DNA from: Flavobacterium sp. MK4S-17
GTDB taxonomy: Bacteria > Bacteroidota > Bacteroidia > Flavobacteriales > Flavobacteriaceae
NCBI RefSeq assembly: GCF_009848495.1
Contig: NZ_WWEP01000001.1
Coordinates: forward strand, 62,001-126,000
Direction: 5' to 3'
DNA length: 64,000 bases
Shown here: positions 43,304-53,138 of the stretch, in pieces
How the letters are laid out: each line of letters opens with the position of its first letter
Position numbering within the stretch: position 1 is the first letter of the stretch
Notes under the pieces: generated by a model
What the model was told of the DNA's origin: nothing
The model's database searches: none
What the model saw: the letters and a program-made list of their open reading frames with translations, nothing else
Program-made: the position numbers and the translations under genes

Positions 43304-45076
43304 ATGCAATACTATACCTCACGCAAGCAAAAGTTTGAAGCACAACTTTCAGCTTTAAAAATAAAGTATAACCAAATAAGCATTCTCCGCCTGTTATTAA
43401 TAGTGTTATGCTTTATATCCGGTTATTATTACCTTCAGCCCGGCAGCAATATTTTATATTTAACCGCCATGGCATTGTGTATAATTGCTTTTATTTACGT
43501 AATGCGTTACCATTCTGTACTTGCAAGGCGCAAATTGCATGCAGCCACTATTGTTGCTATTAATGATGATGAGATAAACTTTTTAAAAAGGGAAAAGAAC
43601 ACTTTTGATAATGGAGCAGAATATACTGACCACAAGCATTCTTACTTGTATGACCTGGATATTTTTGGCACCCATTCCTTATTTCAGCATATTAACCGTA
43701 CAGAAACGTGGAAAGGAAAAGATGTTTTAGCTTCGCTGTTTAAAAAAGTCCTGCCACAGGAACAGATAACTGACAACCAGGAAGCCATAAAGGAACTTGC
43801 AGATAAAACAGACTGGCGGCAGGAAATAACAGCTTTGGGCAGGATAAAAAAAGATGACAAGGCTATTTATAATAAGTTGATAGACTGGAGTAACAGCAGG
43901 AGTAAAGCTGTTACATTTCTTCAAAATATAATTGCCGTGGTTTCACCATTTATATTAGTAGCCTGTTTTGTTACTTACCTTATTACAGATAATACAGCGT
44001 TTTTTTCTGCGTGCGGCTACCTTTTTGTATTTAACCTTATATGCCTTTCAACTGTTTCTAAAAGTATTAAGGCAGAGGTAAATTATATTACAGAAATAGA
44101 TGAGATAATTCATAACTATAGTTTGATAATCAAATCAATAGAAAATGAAAAATTTAACTCCGCAAAACTCAATAAATTAAAGAACCAGTTGTATCAGGAA
44201 ACAATACCTGCCAGTAGGCGGATAAAAAAACTGGCTGAACTATTTTCAAGAATGGACTCTATAGGTAACCTCTTTGCAGCCGTACTATTTAACGGCTTGT
44301 TCCTTTTCCATATCCATACTTTAAAATCCCTGCAAGGCTGGAAAGAGAAAAATGCAAAGAATATTGAAGGCTGGCTTAATGTTATTGCTGAAGTTGAAGC
44401 TTTAAGCAGTTTGGGGAACTTTTATTATAACAATAAAGGGTTTGTATTTCCACAACTGAACACACAAAATAAAATATCTTTTAAAAACCTTGCACACCCA
44501 TTACTAAATCCTGATACCAGGATAGGCAATGATATAGATTTTGAACCGCATTTTACAATCCTCACGGGTTCCAATATGTCAGGTAAAAGTACATTTTTAC
44601 GCAGTTTAGGGGTTAATATGGTGCTTGCAGGTATTGGTGCGCCTGTGTGTGCTTCCTCAGCAGTGGTGCATCCTTTACCTATACTTGTTTCCATGCGCCT
44701 TTCCGATTCACTTTCCGATAGCGAATCCTACTTTTTTGCAGAAGTGAAAAGGTTGAAGGAAATAATGGAAAAGCTTGATAAAAAGCAATGCTTTGTTTTG
44801 CTGGATGAAATACTGCGGGGCACCAATTCTGACGATAAGCGTGCAGGAACTATTGGTGTAATAAAAAAAATGGTAGAAAAAAATGCTTTAGGCGCGATTG
44901 CCACACATGATATTGAAGTATGCAACATTGCAGCCGATTTCCCTCATGCTTTGATAAACCGCTGCTTTGAGGTAGAAATTAACAAAGGTGAGCTTTACTT
45001 TGATTATAAACTGCGGAATGGCGTATGCCGCAATAAGAGTGCAACTTTTTTAATGGAAAAAATGGATGTTATATAA
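43304..45076 (+). CDS. Membrane-anchored MutS-like ATPase
   Basis: About 590 residues. The N-terminal half has two hydrophobic hairpins (LLLIVLCFISGYYYL plus LTAMALCIIAFIYVM, and IIAVVSPFILVACFVTYLI plus FFSACGYLFVFNLICL). The C-terminal ~200 residues are a MutS domain V ATPase: LTGSNMSGKSTFLRSLG (Walker A), MRLSDSLSDSESYFFAEVKRL, CFVLLDEILRGTNSDD (Walker B) and ATHDIEVC (His switch). The mismatch-recognition and connector domains of MutS1 are absent. Proteins of this type are conserved in Bacteroidota, usually annotated as DNA mismatch repair, but membrane anchoring makes classic mismatch repair unlikely. The substrate is unknown. Confidence 0.85.
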   Translation: MQYYTSRKQKFEAQLSALKIKYNQISILRLLLIVLCFISGYYYLQPGSNILYLTAMALCIIAFIYVMRYHSVLARRKLHAATIVAINDDEINFLKREKNTFDNGAEYTDHKHSYLYDLDIFGTHSLFQHINRTETWKGKDVLASLFKKVLPQEQITDNQEAIKELADKTDWRQEITALGRIKKDDKAIYNKLIDWSNSRSKAVTFLQNIIAVVSPFILVACFVTYLITDNTAFFSACGYLFVFNLICLSTVSKSIKAEVNYITEIDEIIHNYSLIIKSIENEKFNSAKLNKLKNQLYQETIPASRRIKKLAELFSRMDSIGNLFAAVLFNGLFLFHIHTLKSLQGWKEKNAKNIEGWLNVIAEVEALSSLGNFYYNNKGFVFPQLNTQNKISFKNLAHPLLNPDTRIGNDIDFEPHFTILTGSNMSGKSTFLRSLGVNMVLAGIGAPVCASSAVVHPLPILVSMRLSDSLSDSESYFFAEVKRLKEIMEKLDKKQCFVLLDEILRGTNSDDKRAGTIGVIKKMVEKNALGAIATHDIEVCNIAADFPHALINRCFEVEINKGELYFDYKLRNGVCRNKSATFLMEKMDVI

Positions 45077-45185
45077 CTGCCGGTTTCTTTTAGCCTTAAA
45101 TTAACACCTAAAGAATTCTTAATTAGGTAAATGCCTGTTTGGGTTTTAGTAATTTCATTGAATATTAATTTAAAATAAAATTACT

Positions 45186-46034
45186 ATGCCTTTTATTACA
45201 ACCAACTCAGTTAGTTTATCAGGAAGTTCAGAACAAGTTAAAATATTTTACCAGGATATCGGCCGTGGTAAACCTGTAGTACTTATACATGGCTGGCCAC
45301 TTAATAATGAAATGTGGGAATACCAGTATAATGAATTGCCAAAGCACAATATACGGGTTATTAGTTATGACAGGAGAGGGTTTGGTAAATCATCACGCCC
45401 CTGGGACGGGTATGATTATGATACTTTTGCATCTGACCTTAAACTTGTACTGGAAGAACTTGACTTAACAGATGTAACACTTGTAGGCTTCTCCATGGGC
45501 GGGGGAGAGGTAGCCCGTTATCTTTCCAAATATAATACTGATGGCAGGGTAACACGTGCTGCCCTTGTAAGTGCTGTTACACCTTACCTGCTAAAGACTG
45601 ATAATAACCCAAATGGCATGCTTCAGGAAGAGTTTGACGGCATACGTGAGCAGCTTGAGGATGATAGGCCAAAATTTTTGGCTTCTTTCAGTAAATCATT
45701 TTATGGCGTGCATTTATTCAGCCAGCCTGTAAGCGATGACTTCCTGCACAGGGATTTAATGCTCACACTCAACTCGGCAGGTTATGCTACTATCAAATCC
45801 ATGCAGGCATGGTCATCTACAGATTTCAGGGACGACCTTACTAAAATTAAAATACCACTGCTTGTTATACATGGTAAAGCAGACGAAACTGTGCCCATCA
45901 GTGCTTCGGCAGAAGAAACGGTTAAGTTAGTACCACACGCAGCATATATAGTATATGATGATGCACCACACGGCTTATTCTATACACATAAAAATAAGTT
46001 TAATGAAGATATTATCAACTTCATAAATTCCTAA
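45186..46034 (+). CDS. Alpha/beta hydrolase, non-haem haloperoxidase-like
   Basis: A 282-residue protein with the alpha/beta-hydrolase fold: oxyanion segment VVLIHGWPLNNEMWEYQ, YDRRGFGKSSRP, nucleophile serine in GFSMGGGEVARYLSKY, catalytic Asp in VIHGKADETVP and His in DDAPHGLF. The GxSMGGGEVARY context is typical of the bacterial perhydrolase/non-haem chloroperoxidase subfamily. The physiological substrate is unknown. It stands alone with a terminator downstream. Confidence 0.9.
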   Translation: MPFITTNSVSLSGSSEQVKIFYQDIGRGKPVVLIHGWPLNNEMWEYQYNELPKHNIRVISYDRRGFGKSSRPWDGYDYDTFASDLKLVLEELDLTDVTLVGFSMGGGEVARYLSKYNTDGRVTRAALVSAVTPYLLKTDNNPNGMLQEEFDGIREQLEDDRPKFLASFSKSFYGVHLFSQPVSDDFLHRDLMLTLNSAGYATIKSMQAWSSTDFRDDLTKIKIPLLVIHGKADETVPISASAEETVKLVPHAAYIVYDDAPHGLFYTHKNKFNEDIINFINS

Positions 46035-46052
46035 ACATAATTATGAATAACA

Positions 46053-46080
46053 AAAATACCGCCCGTAAAGGCGGTATTTT
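46053..46080. terminator. Bidirectional terminator between hydrolase and dnaN
   Basis: AAAATACCGCC (46,053-46,063) pairs with GGCGGTATTTT (46,070-46,080) around a 6-base loop. T-runs flank it in both orientations, which suits the convergent genes on either side. Confidence 0.88.
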
Positions 46081-46109
46081 TTATGGTTAAGGTTAGTTAA
46101 ATAGCTTTT

Positions 46110-47228
46110 TTAGCTGTTAAGCATTACCGGCATTACAAGCATGGTAACGGTTTCGCCTTCATCAAGCCCGTCAACGGGTGTAAGTATCCCTGCACGGTTA
46201 GGCAGCGACATTTCAAGCATAATTTCATCACTATGCAGGTTATTCAGCATCTCGGTAAGGAAACGTGAATTAAAGCCAATCTGCATATCATCACCCTGAT
46301 AGTCGCAGGTAAGCCTTTCTTCAGCCTTGTTAGAGTAGTCAATATCCTCGGCAGAAATATTAAGTTCGGTACCAGCAATTTTCAGGCGTATCTGGTGTGT
46401 AGTTTTGTTAGAAAATATGGCCACACGGCGCACAGAACTTAAAAACTGTGTACGGTTTATTAATAGCTTGTTAGGGTTCTCTTTAGGTATTACTGCTTCA
46501 TAATTAGGGTATTTACCATCAATAAGTCGGCAGGTCAATACATAATTATCAAAAGAGAAAGTAGCGTTGGAATCGTTATAATCAATCTTCACTTCCGCGT
46601 CAGAAGTAGAAAGTATTCCTTTTAAAATATTTAAAGGCTTTTTAGGCATGATAAAATCAGCAACCTGAGATGCCTTTACATCGGCTCTTGCATATTTTAC
46701 AAGCTTATGTGCATCGGTAGCTACAAAAATAAGCCCTTCCGGCGAAAACTGGAAAAACACACCCGACATAACCGGGCGCAAATCATCATTACCTGCGGCA
46801 AATATAGTTTTACTTATTGCTGTGGCAAGCACTTCGGCAGGAACAATAGTAGAAGACGGGTCTTCTAAGGTTACCGCTTTAGGAAATTCATCACCCGAAG
46901 CATAGGCTAAGGCATATTTACCCGAATTAGAGCTGATTTCTATAGTATTATTGTCTTCAACTGTAAATGTAAGCGGCTGCTCAGGGAAAGTTTTTAATGT
47001 TTCCAAAAGCAGTTTGGCAGGTACAGCCACGCTTCCCTGGCTCTCAGAATCAATATCCAGGGTTGCAGACATGGTAGTTTCCAGGTCTGATGCTGAAACT
47101 GTTAGTTGCTTGTTGTCTAATTCAAAAAGGAAATTATCTAAAATAGGCAGGGTATTGCTGCTGTTTATAACGCTTCCCAATACCTGTAGCTGCTTTAGCA
47201 AATATGAACTGGATACTATAAATTTCAT
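46110..47228 (-). CDS. dnaN: DNA polymerase III beta subunit (sliding clamp)
   Basis: A 372-residue protein of normal clamp length, made of three repeated DnaN domains (MKFIVSSSYLLKQLQVLGSVINSSNTLPILDNFLFEL; then PAEVLATAISKTIFAAGNDDLRPVMSGVFFQF; and LINRTQFLSSVRRVAIFSNKTTHQIRL). It ends in the usual hydrophobic C-terminal motif (VTMLVMPVMLNS). It rings DNA as a dimer and tethers polymerase III. Upstream on the minus strand is a TATATTTG box (47,275-47,282), about 47 bases before the ATG. dnaN is not next to dnaA here, as is common in Bacteroidota. Confidence 0.97.
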   Translation of the reverse strand: MKFIVSSSYLLKQLQVLGSVINSSNTLPILDNFLFELDNKQLTVSASDLETTMSATLDIDSESQGSVAVPAKLLLETLKTFPEQPLTFTVEDNNTIEISSNSGKYALAYASGDEFPKAVTLEDPSSTIVPAEVLATAISKTIFAAGNDDLRPVMSGVFFQFSPEGLIFVATDAHKLVKYARADVKASQVADFIMPKKPLNILKGILSTSDAEVKIDYNDSNATFSFDNYVLTCRLIDGKYPNYEAVIPKENPNKLLINRTQFLSSVRRVAIFSNKTTHQIRLKIAGTELNISAEDIDYSNKAEERLTCDYQGDDMQIGFNSRFLTEMLNNLHSDEIMLEMSLPNRAGILTPVDGLDEGETVTMLVMPVMLNS

Positions 47229-47274
47229 CTTGTTTTGTTTATTTATGCGTAAAACCGTTGCATTTTACATTTCA

Positions 47275-47282
47275 CAAATATA
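47275..47282 (-). promoter_or_regulatory. -7 box for dnaN
   Basis: TATATTTG on the minus strand, matching TAnnTTTG, about 47 bases upstream of the dnaN ATG. No convincing -33 TTTG at the expected spacing. Confidence 0.4.
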
Positions 47283-47322
47283 TCGTAATCAAATTGAATA
47301 CTGAAACATTTTTTATTAACAC

Positions 47323-48993
47323 TTATCGTGAATATTTACGCCTTCTGAGGTAAGTGAATAACAATCCTGCAATCAGCAATATAAGTAACGGTATCCCTAT
47401 TGTAACCAACTGCACAGTAGTGTAATTTTCCTCTACTTTTACATTATCTAAAAATTTAAGGTCAATTCTCTTGCTCCTTATGTTAATCAGACTGGAGTCA
47501 TTCATAAGATAGTTTACGCAGTTTAGCAGAAAATCTTTATTGCTATATATCTGTTGTGTCCATGGATCAATACCGCCGTCAAGTGGTTTTTTATTTACAT
47601 AGGTATAGTTGATAATATCGCCATCAGCAATAACAATCATTTTATTTTCCTTACCTTCATCGATATTGTTTTTAAGTTCAAAGGGTTTCACTCTGTTTTT
47701 AAATGCCGATGTAAATTTTCCTTCCAGTAATACTGCAATTGGTATATTTCCCTGAGTATATTCTCCAGGATTAAGGTTATCCATAAACTGCCCTAAGCTA
47801 ACTTCCTGGGGTGTGCCAACTGTTCGCGATTCAGATGAGCTTCTTAATAGTATTGTTTTTTTGATATTATTAGCAAGAGTGTCTATTGAATTGGCAAATT
47901 CAAGTTTTACTAAGTTGATATTTTTATTTACAGGATGATTTTCTTCTGACTGTACTATAGGGGAGTATAACCAATCAACAGGTGCAGGGCCGTTTGGTGA
48001 CTGCACGGTTATGGGTGTCGAAAACAAATCTTGTATAAGCCTGTCGTTAATACGAATTCCATATTTGAAAAACATATCATCAAGGTTCAGGTTGTTAGGA
48101 AATGCAAGCGAGGTCTGATTTTTATTTCTAAGACTATCAAGATCGATACTGACTTTATCAATCATCCAAATGCTTTTTCCGCCTGACATTATATACTGGT
48201 CAAAGACATATTTTTCATCATCTGTAAAAGTTGTGGTGGGTTTGGCAACAATTGCAAGGTCAAAACGGTTTAAGTTTTCCAAGGTTTTTTTCCTGTCGTT
48301 TTGCAATGAGTCGATATTAAACTCTCCCAATAAATAATATGCGCTAAGGTTTCTAAGAAAATCGGCCATATATTTATCTTCCAGTTCTCCATTGCCTTTA
48401 AGTACCGCTATTTTCTTTTTGTCGGTAGTAGTCAGCTTATATATTGCATCAGTAAATGCATATTCTAGTAATTCTACTGATTTATTAATGTTTGCCTCGG
48501 CTGTATGGCCATAGCTATTCACCAATAGAGGCACTTTTACCGATTTTTGACCGATATTAGCTATAGCCCAAGGGAATATCTGTACTATAGATTTTTTACC
48601 TTTTTTATTGATATTGATATTAGTAGGAGTAAAACCAAGTGCATAAAGTTCCTGCATATACTGTTCAGCAGTAGTTTCATCTTCAAGCGGATCATTAAAG
48701 TTGAATATGATGTTTGGATTCCTAAGTTGGTACTCTTCCAAAAGGCTACGTGTTTCCTTTTGCAGTCTTCTAAATTCTGGAGGTAATTCCCCTCCGAGGA
48801 AAACATCAATATATAAAGGTTCTGATACTTTTTCGATAAGCTCAGTAGTAGTTAAAGATAATGTATAACGTTTATCTGTAGTAAGGTCAAAACGGATATA
48901 TAGAAAATGCGCCAGTATGTTAATAAATACAATGGCAAAAATAACAACAACTAGTTTTAATATGCTTTTTTTCTTTATTCTTTCCATTACCAT
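47323..48993 (-). CDS. gldG: Gliding motility ABC transporter protein GldG
   Basis: A 556-residue protein with an N-terminal membrane helix (ILKLVVVIFAIVFINILAHFLYI), a large periplasmic domain (EPLYIDVFLGGELPPEFRRLQKETRSLLEEYQLRNPNIIFNFNDPLED is characteristic of GldG) and a C-terminal membrane helix (LVTIGIPLLILLIAGLLFTYLRRRKYS). GldF, GldG and the ATPase GldA form an ABC transporter associated with gliding in many Flavobacterium species. The start overlaps the gldF stop. gldA is not in the window. Confidence 0.93.
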   Translation of the reverse strand: MVMERIKKKSILKLVVVIFAIVFINILAHFLYIRFDLTTDKRYTLSLTTTELIEKVSEPLYIDVFLGGELPPEFRRLQKETRSLLEEYQLRNPNIIFNFNDPLEDETTAEQYMQELYALGFTPTNININKKGKKSIVQIFPWAIANIGQKSVKVPLLVNSYGHTAEANINKSVELLEYAFTDAIYKLTTTDKKKIAVLKGNGELEDKYMADFLRNLSAYYLLGEFNIDSLQNDRKKTLENLNRFDLAIVAKPTTTFTDDEKYVFDQYIMSGGKSIWMIDKVSIDLDSLRNKNQTSLAFPNNLNLDDMFFKYGIRINDRLIQDLFSTPITVQSPNGPAPVDWLYSPIVQSEENHPVNKNINLVKLEFANSIDTLANNIKKTILLRSSSESRTVGTPQEVSLGQFMDNLNPGEYTQGNIPIAVLLEGKFTSAFKNRVKPFELKNNIDEGKENKMIVIADGDIINYTYVNKKPLDGGIDPWTQQIYSNKDFLLNCVNYLMNDSSLINIRSKRIDLKFLDNVKVEENYTTVQLVTIGIPLLILLIAGLLFTYLRRRKYSR

Positions 48994-49712
48994 TTCAGCG
49001 ATTTAAGTTTATAAACAGTTAACGCCAAAAATAAAGCAGCAATACTAAAAAAGTATATAATATCACGTGTATCTAAAACCCCGCGGCTCATACTTTTAAA
49101 ATGGTAGTCCATGCCCAAAGCAGCTATTAATCTGCCGGACTGTCCCATAATGCCGGAAATACCCTCAAAACCAAAATAAAATATAAAACAAAGAAATACT
49201 GAAATTATAAAGGCAACAATCTGGTTATCGGACAGGGCAGAAGTAAATATTCCTATCGCCGTATAACCTGCAATTAAAAAAAGCAGCCCGAAATAGGAGC
49301 CGAGAGTACTGCCCATATCAATATTCCCTTCCGGGTTGCCAAGAGCCGAAAGCACAAATACATATACTAATGTTGGCAGCAAAGCAAGCAGTATTAAAAT
49401 AAATGCACCAAAAAATTTACCGTTTACAATTTCCCATGTGCTTAAAGGCTTGGTAAATAATAATTCGATTGTGCCCTGCTTTTTCTCGTCGGAAAAACTG
49501 CGCATGGTTACGGCAGGAATAAGAAACAATAATATCCACGGGGCAAGGGTAAAGAAGGGGGTAAGGTCGGCAAAGCCGCTGTCCAGTATATTAAAATCGC
49601 CTTCAAAAACCCAAAGGAAAAGTCCGTTTAACAAAAGGAAAATGGCAATAACCAAATACCCTGTCGGCGAACCGAAAAAAGATTTAATTTCCCTACTTAG
49701 TAATGCTTTCAT
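48987..49712 (-). CDS. gldF: Gliding motility ABC transporter permease GldF
   Basis: A 241-residue ABC-2-type permease with about six membrane helices (YLVIAIFLLLNGLFLWVFEG, LAPWILLFLIPAVTMRSFSDEKKQGTIELLFTKPLSTWEIV, and others). The FSDEKKQGT..LL..PLS motif between helices is the ABC-2 permease signature. It is co-transcribed with gldG, overlapping it by 7 bases. Confidence 0.93.
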   Translation of the reverse strand: MKALLSREIKSFFGSPTGYLVIAIFLLLNGLFLWVFEGDFNILDSGFADLTPFFTLAPWILLFLIPAVTMRSFSDEKKQGTIELLFTKPLSTWEIVNGKFFGAFILILLALLPTLVYVFVLSALGNPEGNIDMGSTLGSYFGLLFLIAGYTAIGIFTSALSDNQIVAFIISVFLCFIFYFGFEGISGIMGQSGRLIAALGMDYHFKSMSRGVLDTRDIIYFFSIAALFLALTVYKLKSLKW

Positions 49713-49747
49713 TTAGTTTATACTTATTTGTTAAAGTATGTATTTTT

Positions 49748-50044
49748 TTAATCCAGTGTAACAAGCCTGTCAACACTCCATGCCTGCGCTTTTTCGCTGA
49801 AAAGCTGCTTTGTAAATGCCCAAACCTCCTTAAATAAATCCGAATTGCGGTAATTTTCAAGGTCTTGTTCTGTTTCCCAGTAGCTATAGGTAAAAAACAC
49901 TGTAGCATCCTGCTTGTCCCTGTATAGTTCTAGAAAACGGTTTCCGGGAAAATTTCGTATGTGCTGTTTCACTTCATCAAAATTAGAAAGGAAAGCATCG
50001 GTTGTCCCTTCCCTGAAATGCATTTTTACAATTCTTATAAACAT
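49748..50044 (-). CDS. Antibiotic biosynthesis monooxygenase (ABM)-domain protein
   Basis: A 98-residue single-domain protein of the dimeric alpha/beta-barrel ABM fold: MFIRIVKMHFREGTTDAFLSNFDEVKQHIRNFPGNRFLELYRDKQDATVFFTYSYWETEQDLENYRNSDLFKEVWAFTKQLFS. These domains include haem-degrading, quinone-modifying and stress-related enzymes; the substrate here is not visible. It lies 9 bases after the SAM hydroxide adenosyltransferase gene and 35 bases before gldF, so the minus-strand run may be one transcript. Confidence 0.85.
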   Translation of the reverse strand: MFIRIVKMHFREGTTDAFLSNFDEVKQHIRNFPGNRFLELYRDKQDATVFFTYSYWETEQDLENYRNSDLFKEVWAFTKQLFSEKAQAWSVDRLVTLD

Positions 50045-50053
50045 TCTGATTAT

Positions 50054-50890
50054 TTATTGCTCGTTTTTAAATACAATACTCACCATATCACGGTATTTTA
50101 ACCCTAATAATGTTTTAGCCGAACCTACTGAAGAGGGGTTGCTGCGGTAAATGGCGATTTCTAAAAAGCCTACCTCATTAAAAATAGCAAGCCTTTCGCC
50201 CTCATAATTTTTTAGGGATGAATTTTCGCTTATCCTAAAGTCCGAATACCCTGCCTTTATATTTTTTATTGTCTTATTGCTAAAAACAATTTCATAATCC
50301 CTGCCGCGTCCCACATCTTTAAACATTTGCCTTGTTATATTGGTAACACAATTGCCAAAATGGTCTATATAAACCACATAGCCTTTAATGCTTGCTTTAT
50401 CGCCCGGTATTACCGGCTGAAGCTCGTTAACTTCCTTAATTTTTGCAGTTTCCCGGCCTATAACATTCAGCAGGCCGCCACGTGCTATGTGGCAGGCTAC
50501 TTTGGCAAATACATCCATTTCGGTTGAGCCTTCAGGCAGCCTGTCATGTATATTTATTTCCACTATTTTTTGTGGTACTATCTTTTGCGTAAGCATACTC
50601 AGTATACCGTTATCGGCACAAATAAAATACTGCTCGTTCCACTGCATGGCAATATGCCTGCTTTCTACTGTAAGTTCAGCGTCAACACCAATAATATGCA
50701 CGGTTCCTTTAGGGAAGCTTTTATACGCACAGCCAATTATATAACTGGCTTCGGGTATATTAAATAAATCTACGTGGTGCGATATATCAATAATTGTGGC
50801 TTCGCGGTATTCTGATATAATTTTCCCTTTCAAAGCGCCCACAAAATGGTCTTTGAGGCCAAAGTCGGTAGTAAGGGTAATTATTGACAT
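50054..50890 (-). CDS. S-adenosyl-L-methionine hydroxide adenosyltransferase (DUF62)
   Basis: A 278-residue protein: MSIITLTTDFGLKDHFVGALKGKI with the invariant TTDFG..D..VG, IIDISHHVDLF in the middle and IDHFGNCVTNI in the C-terminal domain. The family (DUF62, related to fluorinase and chlorinase) hydrolyses SAM to adenosine and methionine. The absence of a halogenase-specific insertion suggests the hydroxide-adding type. It is transcribed divergently from phoH. Confidence 0.9.
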   Translation of the reverse strand: MSIITLTTDFGLKDHFVGALKGKIISEYREATIIDISHHVDLFNIPEASYIIGCAYKSFPKGTVHIIGVDAELTVESRHIAMQWNEQYFICADNGILSMLTQKIVPQKIVEINIHDRLPEGSTEMDVFAKVACHIARGGLLNVIGRETAKIKEVNELQPVIPGDKASIKGYVVYIDHFGNCVTNITRQMFKDVGRGRDYEIVFSNKTIKNIKAGYSDFRISENSSLKNYEGERLAIFNEVGFLEIAIYRSNPSSVGSAKTLLGLKYRDMVSIVFKNEQ

Positions 50891-50993
50891 AAAATTGTGT
50901 AAAACTTTTAGAAAGTGCGATTAAAATTTCACTAAATTTGAATGCAAAGCTAATAATTAAATAGCTACTATCTCTAATTAAAATGAACTGCTT

Positions 50994-51941
50994 TTGAACG
51001 AAAGGACTATTGAACTGACCGATATAGCCCCTAAAGATTTTTGGGGTGCGCAGGACTCACATCTTGAAACTATTAAAAAATACTATCCCAAGCTTAAAAT
51101 AGTAGCCAGGGGCACCACGCTGAAGGCTTTTGGGGAAAAAGAAATGCTGGACGAGTTTGAAAAGCGTTTTAAAAGGTTAATGCTGCATTTTTCCCGCTAC
51201 AATAATATTGATGATAATGTAATTGAAAGGGTTATACAAAGCGACCAGCAGGTAGAGCACATGAACCCAGATGATAAGATACTGGTGCACGGCGTAGGCG
51301 GCAAGCTGATAAAGGCAATGACACCCAACCAGCAGAAACTGGTAGAGTCAATGTATAAAAATGATATGGTATTTGCTGTTGGCCCGGCAGGAACGGGGAA
51401 AACATATACCGGTGTAGCCCTTGCTGTTAAGGCATTAAAGGAAAAGCAGGTTAAACGCATTATACTAACCCGACCTGCGGTTGAGGCAGGAGAGAACCTC
51501 GGCTTTTTACCGGGCGACATGAAGGAAAAACTTGACCCTTATATGCAGCCGCTTTATGATGCACTAAGGGATATGATTCCGCCTGAAAAACTGGAGGATT
51601 ATATTTTAAAAGGTATTATACAGATAGCACCGCTTGCATTTATGCGGGGGCGCACGCTTGACAATGCTTTTGTAATTCTTGATGAGGCACAAAATACCAC
51701 ACACTCCCAAATGAAAATGTTTTTAACCCGTATGGGCCGTAATGCCAAATTCATGATTACAGGCGACCCGGGGCAGGTTGACCTGCCGCGCCGGACTATC
51801 TCGGGACTTAAGGAAGCATTACTTATATTAAAGGACGTGGACGGTGTTGGCATTTTGTACCTTGACGATAAGGATATTGTGCGCCACAGGCTTGTTAAGA
51901 AAATTATTGATGCTTACAAGGCTATTGAAAACCATGATTAA
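50994..51941 (+). CDS. phoH: PhoH-family ATPase (PhoH/YbeZ-like)
   Basis: A 315-residue protein with the KH-like N-terminal domain and a PhoH ATPase: Walker A GPAGTGKT near residue 130 and Walker B VILDEAQN. The start is a TTG, since the nearest upstream ATG (50,983) is in another frame and meets a stop at once; the LNERTIELTD N-terminus fits the family. PhoH/YbeZ acts with YbeY in ribosome and RNA quality control. A TAAATTTG box near 50,934 may be its promoter. purC follows 59 bases downstream. Confidence 0.92.
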   Translation: MNERTIELTDIAPKDFWGAQDSHLETIKKYYPKLKIVARGTTLKAFGEKEMLDEFEKRFKRLMLHFSRYNNIDDNVIERVIQSDQQVEHMNPDDKILVHGVGGKLIKAMTPNQQKLVESMYKNDMVFAVGPAGTGKTYTGVALAVKALKEKQVKRIILTRPAVEAGENLGFLPGDMKEKLDPYMQPLYDALRDMIPPEKLEDYILKGIIQIAPLAFMRGRTLDNAFVILDEAQNTTHSQMKMFLTRMGRNAKFMITGDPGQVDLPRRTISGLKEALLILKDVDGVGILYLDDKDIVRHRLVKKIIDAYKAIENHD

Positions 51942-52000
51942 TTTTCAGTAAACTGTAAGTATTCTTACTATCTTCGTGCCTTAATAACAACACAACAACA

Positions 52001-52948
52001 ATGAGCACTATAACCAAAACTGATTTTCATTTTCCGGGGCAAAAAAATGTGTACCGCGGTAAGGTGAGGGATGTATATACTATTAATGACGACCTGCTTG
52101 TAATGGTAGCTACCGACAGGCTTTCGGCTTTCGATGTGGTAATGCCCAAAGGCATACCCTACAAAGGGCAGATACTGAACCAAATTGCCACTAAGTTTAT
52201 GCGCCTTACCGAAGATATTGTCCCGAACTGGCTTATAGACACACCCGACCCAAATGTAGCTGTTGGTATGCTTTGTGAACCGTTTAAGGTGGAAATGGTT
52301 ATACGCGGTTATCTTTCCGGCCATGCTGCACGGGAGTATGCCGCAGGGAAAAGAATTTTATGCGGGGTAGAACTTCCTGAAGGCATGAGGGAAAACGATA
52401 AATTTCCTTCGCCTATAATTACACCAACTACCAAAGCCGATAATGGCGAACATGATACCGATATATCCCGCCAGGATATTATAACGAAAGGTATAGTATC
52501 TGAACAGGATTATAAAGTACTGGAGCAATACACAAGAGCTTTGTTTAAGCGCGGCAGTGAAATTGCTGCTTCAAGGGGCTTGATACTGGTGGATACCAAA
52601 TACGAATTTGGACGGAACAAAGACGGCAAAATAGTTTTGATTGACGAAATACATACACCGGACTCTTCACGATATTTTTATGCCGAAGGTTATGAGCAGC
52701 GACAAAACAGGGGAGAGCAACAAAAGCAGCTAAGTAAGGAGTTTGTAAGGCAGTGGCTGATTGCTAACGGCTTTCAGGGTAAGGAAGGTCAGCAGATTCC
52801 GGAAATGACTGACGAATATATTGCCAGCGTCTCTGAAAGATATATTGAACTTTATGAAAATATTATTGGAGAAAAATTTGCTAAAGCTGACATCTCGGAT
52901 ATTCATAAGAGAATTGAAAATAATGTAACAGCTTTTTTGAGTAAATAA
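52001..52948 (+). CDS. purC: Phosphoribosylaminoimidazole-succinocarboxamide synthase
   Basis: A 315-residue SAICAR synthetase. Family segments seen: [32 protein letters not shown] (ATP and substrate site), [17 protein letters not shown] and [15 protein letters not shown]. It ligates aspartate to CAIR in purine synthesis. The length is that of the longer bacterial form, as in other Bacteroidota. A terminator follows the stop. Confidence 0.97.
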   Translation: MSTITKTDFHFPGQKNVYRGKVRDVYTINDDLLVMVATDRLSAFDVVMPKGIPYKGQILNQIATKFMRLTEDIVPNWLIDTPDPNVAVGMLCEPFKVEMVIRGYLSGHAAREYAAGKRILCGVELPEGMRENDKFPSPIITPTTKADNGEHDTDISRQDIITKGIVSEQDYKVLEQYTRALFKRGSEIAASRGLILVDTKYEFGRNKDGKIVLIDEIHTPDSSRYFYAEGYEQRQNRGEQQKQLSKEFVRQWLIANGFQGKEGQQIPEMTDEYIASVSERYIELYENIIGEKFAKADISDIHKRIENNVTAFLSK

Positions 52949-52969
52949 AAAAACTTTCAATATTAACGT

Positions 52970-52997
52970 AAACCGCCCAATAGTGGCGGTTTTTTTA
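52970..52997 (+). terminator. Rho-independent terminator after purC
   Basis: AAACCGCC (52,970-52,977) pairs with GGCGGTTT (52,985-52,992) around a 7-base loop, followed by TTTTTA. Confidence 0.88.
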
Positions 52998-53138
52998 TTT
53001 TATTGCAATAAAGGCAGATAAATAAATTTGTTAAAAATTATGTTAAAATAATGTTTTTGAGTAACGATTGTAATTTGTATGCGTCTATTAATTAAACAAT
53101 CAAAGTAAAATCAATCATCATTAAAAATCAAAATCATC

